A stretch of DNA of 64,000 nucleotides from Pseudomonas sp. HN11 (GTDB lineage: Bacteria; Pseudomonadota; Gammaproteobacteria; Pseudomonadales; Pseudomonadaceae), in assembly GCF_021390155.1 (NCBI RefSeq), contig NZ_CP089985.1, positions 3,359,001 to 3,423,000 on the forward strand, written 5' to 3'. The position numbers were made by a program, and so were the translations under genes. Below, one piece after another: positions 18,075 to 26,544 of this stretch. How positions within the stretch are numbered: the first letter of the stretch is position 1; each line of letters opens with the position of its first letter. The notes below the pieces were generated by a model. The model saw nothing but the letters and a program-made list of their open reading frames with translations. It made no database searches and was not told where the DNA came from.

Positions 18075-18905
18075 TCAGTGCGTGGGGATAATCGGGAACT
18101 TCGGGTGCTCCATCGGCATATCCAGCGTTAACCTGAGGGGATCAGTGCGGTGGTTGGAAGCCCCGGTGTAGCGCGCCGAAACTGGCAACCACAGGGTTGA
18201 ATACACCCATCGTGGTGTAGTGGAGCTGTTAGCGGGAGCCGCGTGAATCACGTTCATGTCATGCACGGTGGCATCGCCGGCCTTGAGTGAAATAGGTGGT
18301 GACATTTCGAACTCATCCAGCACCCAAGGATGTTCGTCGAGCAGCGTTACGTTATCGCGGCGATTGAAGTAGCGCCCCAGCATGCCCGCTCGGTGGCTGC
18401 GGCTGAGAAACTGCATGGTGCCCATCTCCGGCGTGAGATCGACCAGCGCGATCCAGATATTCAGCGCCCCTTGCCGGTCCAGCGGGTGGTGTGGAAAGTC
18501 CTGGTGCCAAGGCGTGTCACCGCCGGCTTCGGACTCGGGGTTCTTGGCGAACACATGGTCCGAATAGAACCGCACCTGCTCGCCCGCCAGTTGAGAAGCA
18601 ATACTGGCCAGTTGCGGCGAGTGGCTGAGTGCCTTGATCTGCGGGCAGGTGGCGGAGACTTCATCCCAGCGCGCATACCAGCGGTAGGCATTTTCGATCT
18701 GCTTGCCGGGATCGTTGCGATCGACGGTGCGCGCCACCTCACCCATCCGGGTCTTGGCCTCGTTGAGCAGCATCTGCACGGTTTGAGCGTTGATCACATT
18801 TTCCAGCTTCATCCAGCCGTTGGCCCGATAATCCAGGATTTGCTGGGCATCCAGTGAGTGCGGCGCGTAGCTGTCGTTTGCCTCGGTCTTCATGACTGCT
18901 TGCAT
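18075..18905 (-). CDS. Phytanoyl-CoA dioxygenase-like Fe(II)/2-oxoglutarate enzyme
   Basis: A 276-residue PhyH-family non-haem iron oxygenase, expected to hydroxylate (or otherwise oxidise) a small molecule using 2-oxoglutarate and O2. The facial triad is visible as HQD (in TPWHQDFPHH, about residue 135) and the distal His in VIHAAP (about 222). Arg follows in TTPRWVYS for 2-oxoglutarate binding. Start: the ATG at 18,905 has GGAG seven bases upstream; a TTG two codons earlier has no usable spacing. Length is normal for the family. It lies 39 bp after the MFS exporter gene in the same operon. PhyH proteins are common tailoring enzymes in small-molecule clusters, which suits the setting. Substrate unknown. 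Confidence 0.85.
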   Translation of the reverse strand: MQAVMKTEANDSYAPHSLDAQQILDYRANGWMKLENVINAQTVQMLLNEAKTRMGEVARTVDRNDPGKQIENAYRWYARWDEVSATCPQIKALSHSPQLASIASQLAGEQVRFYSDHVFAKNPESEAGGDTPWHQDFPHHPLDRQGALNIWIALVDLTPEMGTMQFLSRSHRAGMLGRYFNRRDNVTLLDEHPWVLDEFEMSPPISLKAGDATVHDMNVIHAAPANSSTTPRWVYSTLWLPVSARYTGASNHRTDPLRLTLDMPMEHPKFPIIPTH

Positions 18906-18944
18906 GTTCAATCTCCAATGTTTCCAGGTTTATTGAGCACTGCT

Positions 18945-20324
18945 TCAGGCGGCCGATTGCGCGGCCATGGGTTGCTTGCGCAGCAACACGAGCGTCAACG
19001 CCCAGCCCGCGGCCAACAGCAGCGAGGACAAGACGATAACTTGGGTGAACCCGTGGCCGAATTGGGCGGCATCGGCAACGTTGATCAATAGGCTGAAGAT
19101 CGCCACGCCAACCAGGCCGCCCACCTGGCGCGAGGCATTGACGATGGCCGATGCCACGCCGGACTTGTCACTGCTGACGTGGTTGACGGCGGTAGCGGTC
19201 AAGGTGGGCACCGTCAGTGAGATTCCAAAACCGATGACAAACATCTGCACGGCAATGTGGGCGTAAGGCGCCCCACCCACGAATGGCGTGAGTGCAGCCA
19301 CGCCGAGTAGCGCGATGGCCAGCCCCAACGACAGCAGGCGTCGCTCCCCCAGCTTGGGCAACCAGCGGGCCGCCAGCTGATTGCCGAAGAACAGCACACC
19401 AGTCATGGGAATGAAGGCCAGCCCGGTATTGATCACCGAGTAGTGATTGACCTGCTGCAAAAAGATGCTGAACACGAAAATCAGTCCGTAGAACACAAAG
19501 TTCACGATCACCCCCAATATCGAGGCCAGGCTGAAGGCCGCATTGTTGAAGACCGCGAGCGGCACCATCGGCCGTGCGGTGCGTGACTCGACCCACAAAA
19601 ATCCGAGCAGGCCTCCAAGGAAGCACAGTGCATGCACCAGAACGCGCGGGTCCAGGCCCTTCTGGCGACCCAGTTCAATGACGGTGTAGGTCAGGTTGGC
19701 CAGGGTAAACAACGCCAGCAACTGCCCCCACAGGTCAAAACCGCCTTTGTGATTGGCCGGAATGCGTGGCGCATTGATCAAGCACAACACGATGCCGATC
19801 AGGCCAATGGGCAAGTTGATGAAAAAGATGCTGCGCCATCCGAACACACCGATCAGTAACCCGCCCACCACCGGGCCGGCCGCCAGCGCGATGCCCGCCA
19901 CGCCCGCCCACAAGGCAATTGCCTTGCTGCGTTCGGCGGGCACTTCAAAGGTGATACGCACCAGGGCCAAGGACGTCGGCACCAGCAGTGCAGCGCCGAT
20001 GCCTTGCAGCGCTCGAAAGCCAATCAGCGACGGCAACGTCTGGGCCAGCCCACAGCCCAGCGAGGCCAGGGTAAAGACCACATACCCCCACAAAAACACC
20101 TTCTTGTGTCCGAACCGGTCACCCAGCGCGCCGCCGGTGAGCAGGAACGAGGCAAACAACAGCGTGTAAGCATTGACGATCCATTGCAGTTGCAGCACGT
20201 CGGTGGCGAACTCGGACTTGAAACTTTCAAGCGCTACGTTGACCACGCTCACATCAAGCAGCACCACCACAAACCCCAGGCAGGTGGCGAACAGCGTTAA
20301 TTTCTTTTTGCTGGAAGTATCCAT
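18945..20324 (-). CDS. MFS multidrug-type exporter (DHA2/EmrB-QacA)
   Basis: A 459-residue major-facilitator transporter of the 14-helix drug:H+ antiporter group. Motif A is seen as GGALGDRFGHKKVF after helix 2, motif B-like LQGIGAALLVPTSLALV around helix 4, and motif C-like GPVVGGLLIG around helix 5. The N-terminus MDTSSKKK with GAGGA upstream is the real start; the open frame extends 15 codons further into the preceding gene. It lies 10 bp after the acyltransferase gene. In this context it most likely exports the cluster's product or gives self-resistance; the sequence cannot separate these. Confidence 0.88.
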   Translation of the reverse strand: MDTSSKKKLTLFATCLGFVVVLLDVSVVNVALESFKSEFATDVLQLQWIVNAYTLLFASFLLTGGALGDRFGHKKVFLWGYVVFTLASLGCGLAQTLPSLIGFRALQGIGAALLVPTSLALVRITFEVPAERSKAIALWAGVAGIALAAGPVVGGLLIGVFGWRSIFFINLPIGLIGIVLCLINAPRIPANHKGGFDLWGQLLALFTLANLTYTVIELGRQKGLDPRVLVHALCFLGGLLGFLWVESRTARPMVPLAVFNNAAFSLASILGVIVNFVFYGLIFVFSIFLQQVNHYSVINTGLAFIPMTGVLFFGNQLAARWLPKLGERRLLSLGLAIALLGVAALTPFVGGAPYAHIAVQMFVIGFGISLTVPTLTATAVNHVSSDKSGVASAIVNASRQVGGLVGVAIFSLLINVADAAQFGHGFTQVIVLSSLLLAAGWALTLVLLRKQPMAAQSAA

Positions 20325-20334
20325 TATCAATTCC

Positions 20335-21492
20335 TCACGGGATGTTGAACGCAGCGGGCAGTGCCTCAAGCACCGCCTCGATCTGCGCCTTGAACGCCAG
20401 CGCCGTTGAGCGCTCGACCTTCAGCGAACTGAAGGCCAGCGCTGCATGCCAGGTGCCATTGAACCGGCTCAAATGCAGGACGAAGTCGTAATTGCCGCCG
20501 GAGCGGTTGACCAAGGTCGAAAAGCCGAGCACAGCCGCCGCGGGATGCGTCAGGTAGCGGTCCAGCGGCCCGGTGTTGGTAAACGCCAGGGCGGGCCGCG
20601 GGGTGTGGTCGAGCACCGTCTCTTCATGTGCTCCCAAGCGCGCCTTGCCCTCGGCCACCGCCTGCGCATAGCGCTCGATACACCCACACATATCCGGGCT
20701 CTGGCTATCGAGCGTGGTTTTGCGCACTTCAATCAAGCAGGCCTTGGTCAGTGGAGCCCGATCGGCGCCAGGCTCACGTCGTGAATACGCGGTGAATAAA
20801 TCAAACGCAGGCGCGCCGGAATGCCTGAGATAGCTATGAGCCAAGACCCCACCCCAGATGGCGTTGGTGCTGAAACCCGACGCCGCGCGCAGCTGATCAA
20901 TGCGTTTTTCGGCGACGCTGCTGACCTGCAACCGGACAAAATCGGCGTGACTGGCTTTGCCTGTCTCGATGGGTGAACCGCGCCAATGCGCCAGGCGCAG
21001 GTGGAACGCATGCGCCGCCCGATCATTGAGATTGGCGGGCATTTCCCCCAGATAGCCGGCGAGGCTATTGACCAACCTGGCGGTGCTGTAACCGTCGGAG
21101 ATCGCATGGTTACGCGTGAGTAGAATATGGGTCTGGTCGATCTCAGGGTCGGTCACCACCAGTGCCCGCCAGCCTTCCTGATCAGCCAGCAGGCGGTTCA
21201 GCTCAAGCTTGAGCAAAGCGTCGGATAGCAACGATGCAGGTGTTGCGCAAGGTAATGACTGCACCTCGTCCTCGACGGCCACGAACCCATACCTGTCGTT
21301 GCCGACAGGTACAATCTTCTGGCGCAGAAACCCATAGTCGGCGACCAATTGCCCAAATGCCTTGCACGCCCGCAGCGGACTGACGCACCCCGGCACCGTG
21401 AGCAACGTGGTCACTTGGGTGTTGCCGTTGCGATTAAGGAAATTCTGATGAAACCGCTGTTCGGTTTCGTCCAGCAAGCGGTGCGGCTGCAT
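20335..21492 (-). CDS. Condensation-fold acyltransferase (PapA5/C-domain-like)
   Basis: A 385-residue stand-alone member of the CoA-dependent acyltransferase/condensation-domain superfamily. The active-site HxxxDG is present as NHAISDG near residue 130. The second structural motif region (DFxxxY-like, FDLFTAYSRR) is present near residue 243. Such stand-alone proteins (PapA5, wax-ester and free-standing C domains) form esters or amides from an activated acyl donor and an alcohol or amine. Start: ATG with AGGGAGG upstream. It lies between the aldo/keto reductase and exporter genes of one operon. There is no NRPS or carrier protein in the cluster, so the donor is probably an acyl-CoA or an outside carrier. 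Substrates unknown. Confidence 0.75.
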   Translation of the reverse strand: MQPHRLLDETEQRFHQNFLNRNGNTQVTTLLTVPGCVSPLRACKAFGQLVADYGFLRQKIVPVGNDRYGFVAVEDEVQSLPCATPASLLSDALLKLELNRLLADQEGWRALVVTDPEIDQTHILLTRNHAISDGYSTARLVNSLAGYLGEMPANLNDRAAHAFHLRLAHWRGSPIETGKASHADFVRLQVSSVAEKRIDQLRAASGFSTNAIWGGVLAHSYLRHSGAPAFDLFTAYSRREPGADRAPLTKACLIEVRKTTLDSQSPDMCGCIERYAQAVAEGKARLGAHEETVLDHTPRPALAFTNTGPLDRYLTHPAAAVLGFSTLVNRSGGNYDFVLHLSRFNGTWHAALAFSSLKVERSTALAFKAQIEAVLEALPAAFNIP

Positions 21493-21513
21493 ACCCGGCC
21501 TCCCTGGCAGTAC

Positions 21514-22500
21514 CTATCGGTCGATGAATTGCATCATTCGCTGTTCGTAGCGCTCACCGGCAACCGCCCATTGTCCAAGCAGCGCCTCGATCGCCTGCAA
21601 TTGCTCGTCGTTCAACACGCAGGCATCGGCGGCCACGTTTTCTACCAAGTAGGCGACCCGCTTGGTGCCGGGGATCACAGCCAAGTGCGGGCTGCGCGTG
21701 AGCAACCAGGCCAGCGCCAACTGCGCAGGCGTCATCGACCACGATGCGGCCAGCGCAAGAATCGACTCGGTCAAAAAGGTATTGGCGGCGAAGTTTTCTT
21801 CGCGAAAACGCGGGTCTTGCTGGCGGAAGTCATTGGCGTCGTAGTGGGTAGCGCTGGCCGCCTTGCCGGTCAGGAACCCGCGGCCCAATGGGCAGAAAGC
21901 GACGTAGCCAATCCCAAGGTTGTGCAGCAATGGCAGGATCTCTTGCTCGACATTGCGCTCCCACAACGAGTACTCGCCCTGTATCACTGAAATCGGGTGA
22001 GTGGCATGGGCGCGTTCGATGGTGCGCGTGCCCACCTCGCAAAGACCCAGGTACTTGACCTTGCCCTGCTCAACCAGACGCCCCATCGCTCCCACCACTT
22101 CTTCGATGGGAACCGCAGGATCCAACCGGTGCTGGTACAGCACGTCGATGTAATCGGTCCCCAAGCGCTTGAGCGAGGCCTCGACGACGCTTTGCAGATT
22201 GCTTTCAGAGCTGTCCACGCCAACGATCTGGCCGTCGACGATGCGGAAACCGAACTTGGTGGCGATGACCACCTCCTCGCGGCGCCCGGCAAAAGCGCGC
22301 TGCAACAGCCGCTCATTGGTAAACGGCCCGTAGGCCTCGGCCGAATCGAAGAAGTCCACGCCCAGCTCCAACGCTCGATGCAAGGTGCGCAGCGATTCGT
22401 TGTCATCCGTGGCGCCATACCACTGGCTCATCCCCATGCAGCCCAGTCCTATGCGGCCAACGTGCAGACCCTGCGTGCCCAACGTGATCTTCGAAACCAT
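21514..22500 (-). CDS. Aldo/keto reductase
   Basis: A 328-residue NADPH-dependent aldo/keto reductase. The catalytic tetrad is readable: Asp and Tyr in FDSAEAYG (residues about 51-58), Lys in ATKFGF (about 80) and His in LYQHRLD (about 121). The family signature GLGCMGMSQWYG lies near the N-terminus and the cofactor-binding IPGTKRV near residue 278. It starts after a strong AAGGAGG and is the first gene of the leftward operon, beginning at the divergent promoter region. The likely role is reduction of a carbonyl in the cluster's pathway. Similar to the YakC/auxin-induced-protein group. Confidence 0.88.
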   Translation of the reverse strand: MVSKITLGTQGLHVGRIGLGCMGMSQWYGATDDNESLRTLHRALELGVDFFDSAEAYGPFTNERLLQRAFAGRREEVVIATKFGFRIVDGQIVGVDSSESNLQSVVEASLKRLGTDYIDVLYQHRLDPAVPIEEVVGAMGRLVEQGKVKYLGLCEVGTRTIERAHATHPISVIQGEYSLWERNVEQEILPLLHNLGIGYVAFCPLGRGFLTGKAASATHYDANDFRQQDPRFREENFAANTFLTESILALAASWSMTPAQLALAWLLTRSPHLAVIPGTKRVAYLVENVAADACVLNDEQLQAIEALLGQWAVAGERYEQRMMQFIDR

Positions 22501-22814
22501 GGAATCGCCCTCCTTGTGATACTGATCGTTCTACATCTTTTTCAAATTATCGACGTCCCGTCAACATAATGTTTCTAAATATTTTATTTTATTTCTGCTT
22601 CGAATGGCCCTGACAAGAGCCGAAATAGGGGTAATAAACGATATAAATCAATTTATTAAATGAAAATAATCAGCTGAAAATGTTCATCAAGCCCAAACCA
22701 AATGATTGGATCCAATAAATAGAAACATATTGACACAAATATTTTGAGGGTCTAAACACTGCCAACAGAGACATACCAGTCTCTCTTCCCTTCCACGAGA
22801 TCGAGGACGAACGC
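22501..22814. promoter_or_regulatory. Divergent promoter region of the metabolic cluster
   Basis: An AT-rich 314-bp region between the two operons. Rightward, TTGACA at 22,730-22,735 is followed 17 bp later by TAAACA (22,753-22,758), a reasonable sigma-70 promoter about 50 bp before the GH3-type gene. Leftward, TTGACG (plus-strand 22,559-22,564) sits about 60 bp before the reductase gene. Each -35 is preceded by AGAAACAT on its own strand (plus 22,721-22,728; minus 22,569-22,576), giving an inverted pair that could bind a shared regulator such as the TetR protein at 30,263. Seen: the elements. Inferred: their use. Confidence 0.5.
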
Positions 22815-24470
22815 ATGGGCAAGATGGACTCTTGGATCGGCCATTGGCAGCGCAGGGTGCCGACCTTCAAAGCGGAATGCGCCCAAGCGCAAGCGAACTA
22901 TCTGGAAAGGCTCGACAAGCCCCTCAAGACCCAGGAACACGTGCTCGAGGACATCATTCACGTCTGCCAGAAGTCGCTGTTCTGGAAAGAAAACGTCTTT
23001 CAGGTCAGCCACTGCAACGGCAGGATTACCCGTACCAATATCCCGGTCATGACCTATGAAGGGTTCCGCGACTTTCTAGTGCGTGAAGGCCAGCAAAAAG
23101 GCGGGATACTCAGTTGCAGTCCGGTGGTGCGCTGGCTCAAGACCAGCGGCACCACCGGGCAGTCCAAACGCATTCCCTACACACTGCACTGGATTCGTCA
23201 GTATCGGGTGCCGGCCATCCAGGCCATGTGGGGGTTCTTTGCCCATGACTACCCCGCCCTGCACGCAAATCCGTGGGCCACACTGGACACGCAAACCGTG
23301 CGCGACCCAAGCAACGAGTACGTTGAAGGCTTGCCCTACCAGGCGATCAGCAACCGCCACCCGCAGATCGGCAGCGGCGACTGGAACCCGCCCTGGTATG
23401 AAGCGCCATGGTTCACGCCGACGCCGGATGCCAGCCATGAGCAGAAGATGTATGCGCGGCTGCTGTGGACGCTGGGTGAGGACGTCAGATTACTCACGGC
23501 CATCAACCCCAGCACCCTGCTCTCCCTGCACCATTGCCTGCTGGAAAACCGTGAACGCCTGCTGCGCGACCTGCACGACGGCGCCCATGCCGGTAGCCTC
23601 CTGCGGGCGGCTGACCCCGCGGCTGCGCGCCGGCTGGAGGGCGTGCTGGCCCGCGACGGCGTGTCGCTGACAGATGTATGGCCGGGGCTGGAGCGCTTCA
23701 GTTGCTGGACTGCCGCGTCGGCCAAGCTCTACAAGCCACAATTGGAGCGAATCATGGGGCAGGCCAAGGTGCTGCCGTTCATGTCATGCGGCACCGAAGG
23801 CGTGGTGACCCTGCCGGTGGATGACGATCAGGACAGCCAGCCGCTGGCGGTGGATCAGGCGTTCTTCGAGTTCATTCCCGTGTCAGTGGACATGGATGCG
23901 CTGATACGTGATCAGGTGCAGCCGTACACCGTGCCCCTGGATCAGCTCAAGGAAGGCGACGAATACCATCTGGTCATGTGGCAGGGTAACGGCATGGTGC
24001 GCATGTACACCGGCGACATCTATCGCGTGCACGGCTACTACCGTGGCGTGCCGCGTATCAGCTTCAGCCGGCGCAATGGGGTGATGCATTCTTTCACTGG
24101 CGAAAAGATCACCGAGACCCAACTGCACGAAGCGGTGCAGATGTGTGGCATCCCCAACGCCGGGCTCTACCTGTGCGCCCCGGTCTGGAACGAAACGCCC
24201 TATTACGCCGTGGCCATCGAGGCGGCAGGCGCGCCTTGCGGTGAATCGGAGAGCCTCAGCCAGTTACTCGATGGGCATCTGCAGGCGATCAATATCGAGT
24301 ACGAGTCCAAGCGTTCCAGCAAGCGTCTGGGGCAAATCAAGGTCATCACTGTGCCTGGCAACGCGATCTCCATGGCGATCGAACAGGAAAAAGCCGCCAG
24401 GAAAACCCTGCAGATCAAGTACAAGCCCTTCCAACCCGACCTGTCCCTGCTGGGCATCCAGCAACTCTGA
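22815..24470 (+). CDS. GH3-family acyl-acid amido synthetase
   Basis: A 551-residue bacterial relative of plant GH3 (JAR1/IAA-amido synthetase) enzymes, which adenylate a carboxylic acid with ATP and couple it to an amino acid or amine. The nucleotide-binding motif is TSGTTGQSKRIPYT near residues 110-123. MSCGTEG near residue 320 corresponds to the second ATP motif. RMYTGDIYRVHGYY and ISFSRRNG near residues 397-420 correspond to the GD motif and hinge. Length is normal (GH3 proteins are 550-610 residues). The start has GAGGA upstream, and the gene opens the rightward operon 15 bp before the hydrolase gene. It is probably the bond-forming step of the pathway, with a cluster-made acid as acceptor. 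Partners unknown. Confidence 0.85.
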   Translation: MGKMDSWIGHWQRRVPTFKAECAQAQANYLERLDKPLKTQEHVLEDIIHVCQKSLFWKENVFQVSHCNGRITRTNIPVMTYEGFRDFLVREGQQKGGILSCSPVVRWLKTSGTTGQSKRIPYTLHWIRQYRVPAIQAMWGFFAHDYPALHANPWATLDTQTVRDPSNEYVEGLPYQAISNRHPQIGSGDWNPPWYEAPWFTPTPDASHEQKMYARLLWTLGEDVRLLTAINPSTLLSLHHCLLENRERLLRDLHDGAHAGSLLRAADPAAARRLEGVLARDGVSLTDVWPGLERFSCWTAASAKLYKPQLERIMGQAKVLPFMSCGTEGVVTLPVDDDQDSQPLAVDQAFFEFIPVSVDMDALIRDQVQPYTVPLDQLKEGDEYHLVMWQGNGMVRMYTGDIYRVHGYYRGVPRISFSRRNGVMHSFTGEKITETQLHEAVQMCGIPNAGLYLCAPVWNETPYYAVAIEAAGAPCGESESLSQLLDGHLQAINIEYESKRSSKRLGQIKVITVPGNAISMAIEQEKAARKTLQIKYKPFQPDLSLLGIQQL

Positions 24471-24485
24471 TCTTGAGAGGCATTC

Positions 24486-25364
24486 ATGAATATGCACTTG
24501 TTTCAGCACAGCATTGCGCGTGAAGTCCACTACCTGGCTCAGGCAGACCGCCGGATGGCCCTGCATGCCTGGCGCCCGCAGCGGCTGCAAGGCGCCATCC
24601 TGTATTTTCATGGACTGCAAAGCCACGCCGGTTGGTTGTGGTCGGTAGGCAATGCATTCGCCAACCTGGGCATCGCGTTCTACGCCCTGGACCGCGAAGG
24701 ATGCGGTATCAGCAGCGGTCAGAAACATGGGTTCCCGGACGTGCGGACGCTACACGAGGATGCCTCGGCCGCCATCGAACACATTCGCCGCGAAGTGCCC
24801 GACGATGTGCCGCTCTGCCTGTTCGGGCACTGCCTGGGCGGATCGGTGCTGGCCGCCATCGCAAGCTGCTCCCACGCCGAGCTGCCCTATGACAACCTCG
24901 TCATCTGCTCGGCCTGGCTGGGCAAGATGCACGACCGGCTCAGTGAACAGGAGCGCGCCGGCATCGACCTGGACGACAGGCAGACGCTGTGGGATGCGGG
25001 GCTCAACCCCGACGACTTCACCGCCAACCCGCATCTGGCCGAATTCATCCGCAACGACGCGCTGGCCACCACTCACCTGCACCATCGGGAGCGCAAAAAA
25101 CTGCTGGCGCTGGAAAAGGTCTACCTGGCGCCCGATGCCCGGCCCATCGACGCACCCAGCCTGTTTATCTGCGCCAACAAAGACCCATTGGTGGATGTAA
25201 ACGCCACCGTCGGCCACTTCCAGCGTCTGTGCCGCAACGGCTCTACCCTGCTGGTGAATCAGGACAAGCATTACCTGTTCTTCACCCCGGCGATGGGCCA
25301 GGTAGTGCAGTTCACCGCAGATTTCGTCAAAGCCAACGGACGCTACGCCTATGACGCCGCCTGA
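24486..25364 (+). CDS. Alpha/beta hydrolase with Cys nucleophile
   Basis: A 292-residue alpha/beta-hydrolase of the monoacylglycerol-lipase/lysophospholipase type. Oxyanion loop FHGLQSHAG is near residue 39 and the cap region follows the core strands. The nucleophile elbow is GHCLGG (about residues 117-122), so the usual Ser is Cys (codon TGC), as in dienelactone hydrolase (GYCLGG) and some thioesterases. The acid is Asp in ANKDPLVD (about 236) and the His is in QDKHYLFF (about 262), so the triad is otherwise complete. A Cys nucleophile often goes with acyl transfer, lactone chemistry or activated substrates rather than lipase work. GAGAGG precedes the ATG. Its 3' end overlaps the next gene by 14 bp. 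Confidence 0.85.
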   Translation: MNMHLFQHSIAREVHYLAQADRRMALHAWRPQRLQGAILYFHGLQSHAGWLWSVGNAFANLGIAFYALDREGCGISSGQKHGFPDVRTLHEDASAAIEHIRREVPDDVPLCLFGHCLGGSVLAAIASCSHAELPYDNLVICSAWLGKMHDRLSEQERAGIDLDDRQTLWDAGLNPDDFTANPHLAEFIRNDALATTHLHHRERKKLLALEKVYLAPDARPIDAPSLFICANKDPLVDVNATVGHFQRLCRNGSTLLVNQDKHYLFFTPAMGQVVQFTADFVKANGRYAYDAA

Positions 25365-26544
25365 GGTCTACCTCGTGCGCCAACCCATGGCCAACCCGTT
25401 CGTGCACGGTGCCCACCGACGACACACGTCAGACAGCGTGGTGCTCAGTTGGACCCGCGGCGGCTTTACCGGGATCGGCGAATGCGCGCCGCGCCGCTAC
25501 GTGACCGGCGAAGACTGCGAGTCGGTGCTGGCGCAGCTGCGCAGCCTCGACTTCACGCAGCTGGCGCGCGCATTGGCCAGCGGCGATCCCGTCGACCGGG
25601 GTCGCGCGCTGTATGAGCATGGCCTGCCATTCGAGGCCGGTGACGACCTGGGTAACAACACGCGGTGCGTGGTGGAAATGGCGGTACTCGACGCACTGGC
25701 TCAACAGGCCGGCCTGCCGTTGTCCGCCTACCTGCTGCGCATCACCGAGGCAGCTGCGACGGCACGCCGCGCCCTGCCCGCGCAAATCAACATCACCCAG
25801 GTACTCGACCTGTCGCAACCGGTGCAGGCGTTCTTCGAACAGCGCAAACCGTTGCGCTCGCTCAAGCTCAAACTGGCCGGCGATCCGCACGCCAACCAAC
25901 AACGCCTGGAAACCATCCGGGCACTGGCGCCGACCCTGGCGTTGTACGTCGACCCGAATATGAGCTGGTCGGCCGAGCAACTCCACGGCAACGCGCGGCA
26001 GTTTCACGCACTGGGCATCGCGCTGTTCGAGGAGCCCTTGCCGTCCGGAAGCCTGGAAGATTACCGCCAGGCCCGGCTCAAGCATGGCGTGGCAATCATG
26101 CTTGACGAGTCGGTCACCTCAATGTCCAGCCTGGAGCAAGCCTGGCAACACCAGGCGCTGGATGCGGTGAACCTTCGGGTCGCCAAATGCGGCGGGCTGC
26201 TGGCCAGCGCAAGAATGATCGAGCAATGCCACGCGTGGGGGCTGCCCGTTTACCTCGGCGTGCAAGTCGCCGAAGTTGGCCCGCTGATCGCCGCGCACCG
26301 TGCGCTGCTCACGGCCTACGAGGGTTTTATCGGCGTGGAAGCCGGACAACACGATCGTTTTTTCGACACCGACCTGCTCGAACCGATGCCGACCATTGAT
26401 AGGGAACACAACGTTATTCACTTGCCCGGCCCGACGCGAGCGGGCCTTGGCTGCCGGCTGACGTCCCATGTACAGCCTTACCACTGTGCAATCGGTGCTG
26501 ATAGACACCCCAACGAATCTCTTCACATGGAGCGTGCGCGATGA
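25351..26544 (+). CDS. Enolase-superfamily enzyme, muconate-lactonizing subgroup
   Basis: A 397-residue enolase-superfamily enzyme. The catalytic Lys pair is KLK in SLKLKLAGD (about residues 171-173). Metal ligands are Asp in VDPNMSW (about 199), Glu in FEEPLP (about 227) and Asp in MLDESV (about 252). The opposite Lys is in RVAKCGG (about 276). Two catalytic lysines place it in the MLE subgroup (muconate cycloisomerase, o-succinylbenzoate synthase, dipeptide epimerase, N-succinylamino acid racemase), not the mandelate racemase subgroup. It catalyses abstraction of a proton next to a carboxylate, so racemisation, cycloisomerisation or dehydration are all open. It overlaps both neighbours, implying coupled translation. 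The C-terminal ~35 residues run past the usual end of the barrel. Confidence 0.87.
   Translation: MTPPEVYLVRQPMANPFVHGAHRRHTSDSVVLSWTRGGFTGIGECAPRRYVTGEDCESVLAQLRSLDFTQLARALASGDPVDRGRALYEHGLPFEAGDDLGNNTRCVVEMAVLDALAQQAGLPLSAYLLRITEAAATARRALPAQINITQVLDLSQPVQAFFEQRKPLRSLKLKLAGDPHANQQRLETIRALAPTLALYVDPNMSWSAEQLHGNARQFHALGIALFEEPLPSGSLEDYRQARLKHGVAIMLDESVTSMSSLEQAWQHQALDAVNLRVAKCGGLLASARMIEQCHAWGLPVYLGVQVAEVGPLIAAHRALLTAYEGFIGVEAGQHDRFFDTDLLEPMPTIDREHNVIHLPGPTRAGLGCRLTSHVQPYHCAIGADRHPNESLHMERAR

Noticed and set aside
17630..18905. The tautomerase and FAH-fold genes as part of a homoprotocatechuate (hpa) degradation pathway.
   Set aside because: No ring-cleavage dioxygenase, aldehyde dehydrogenase, hydratase or aldolase is present, and the surrounding genes are of biosynthetic type.
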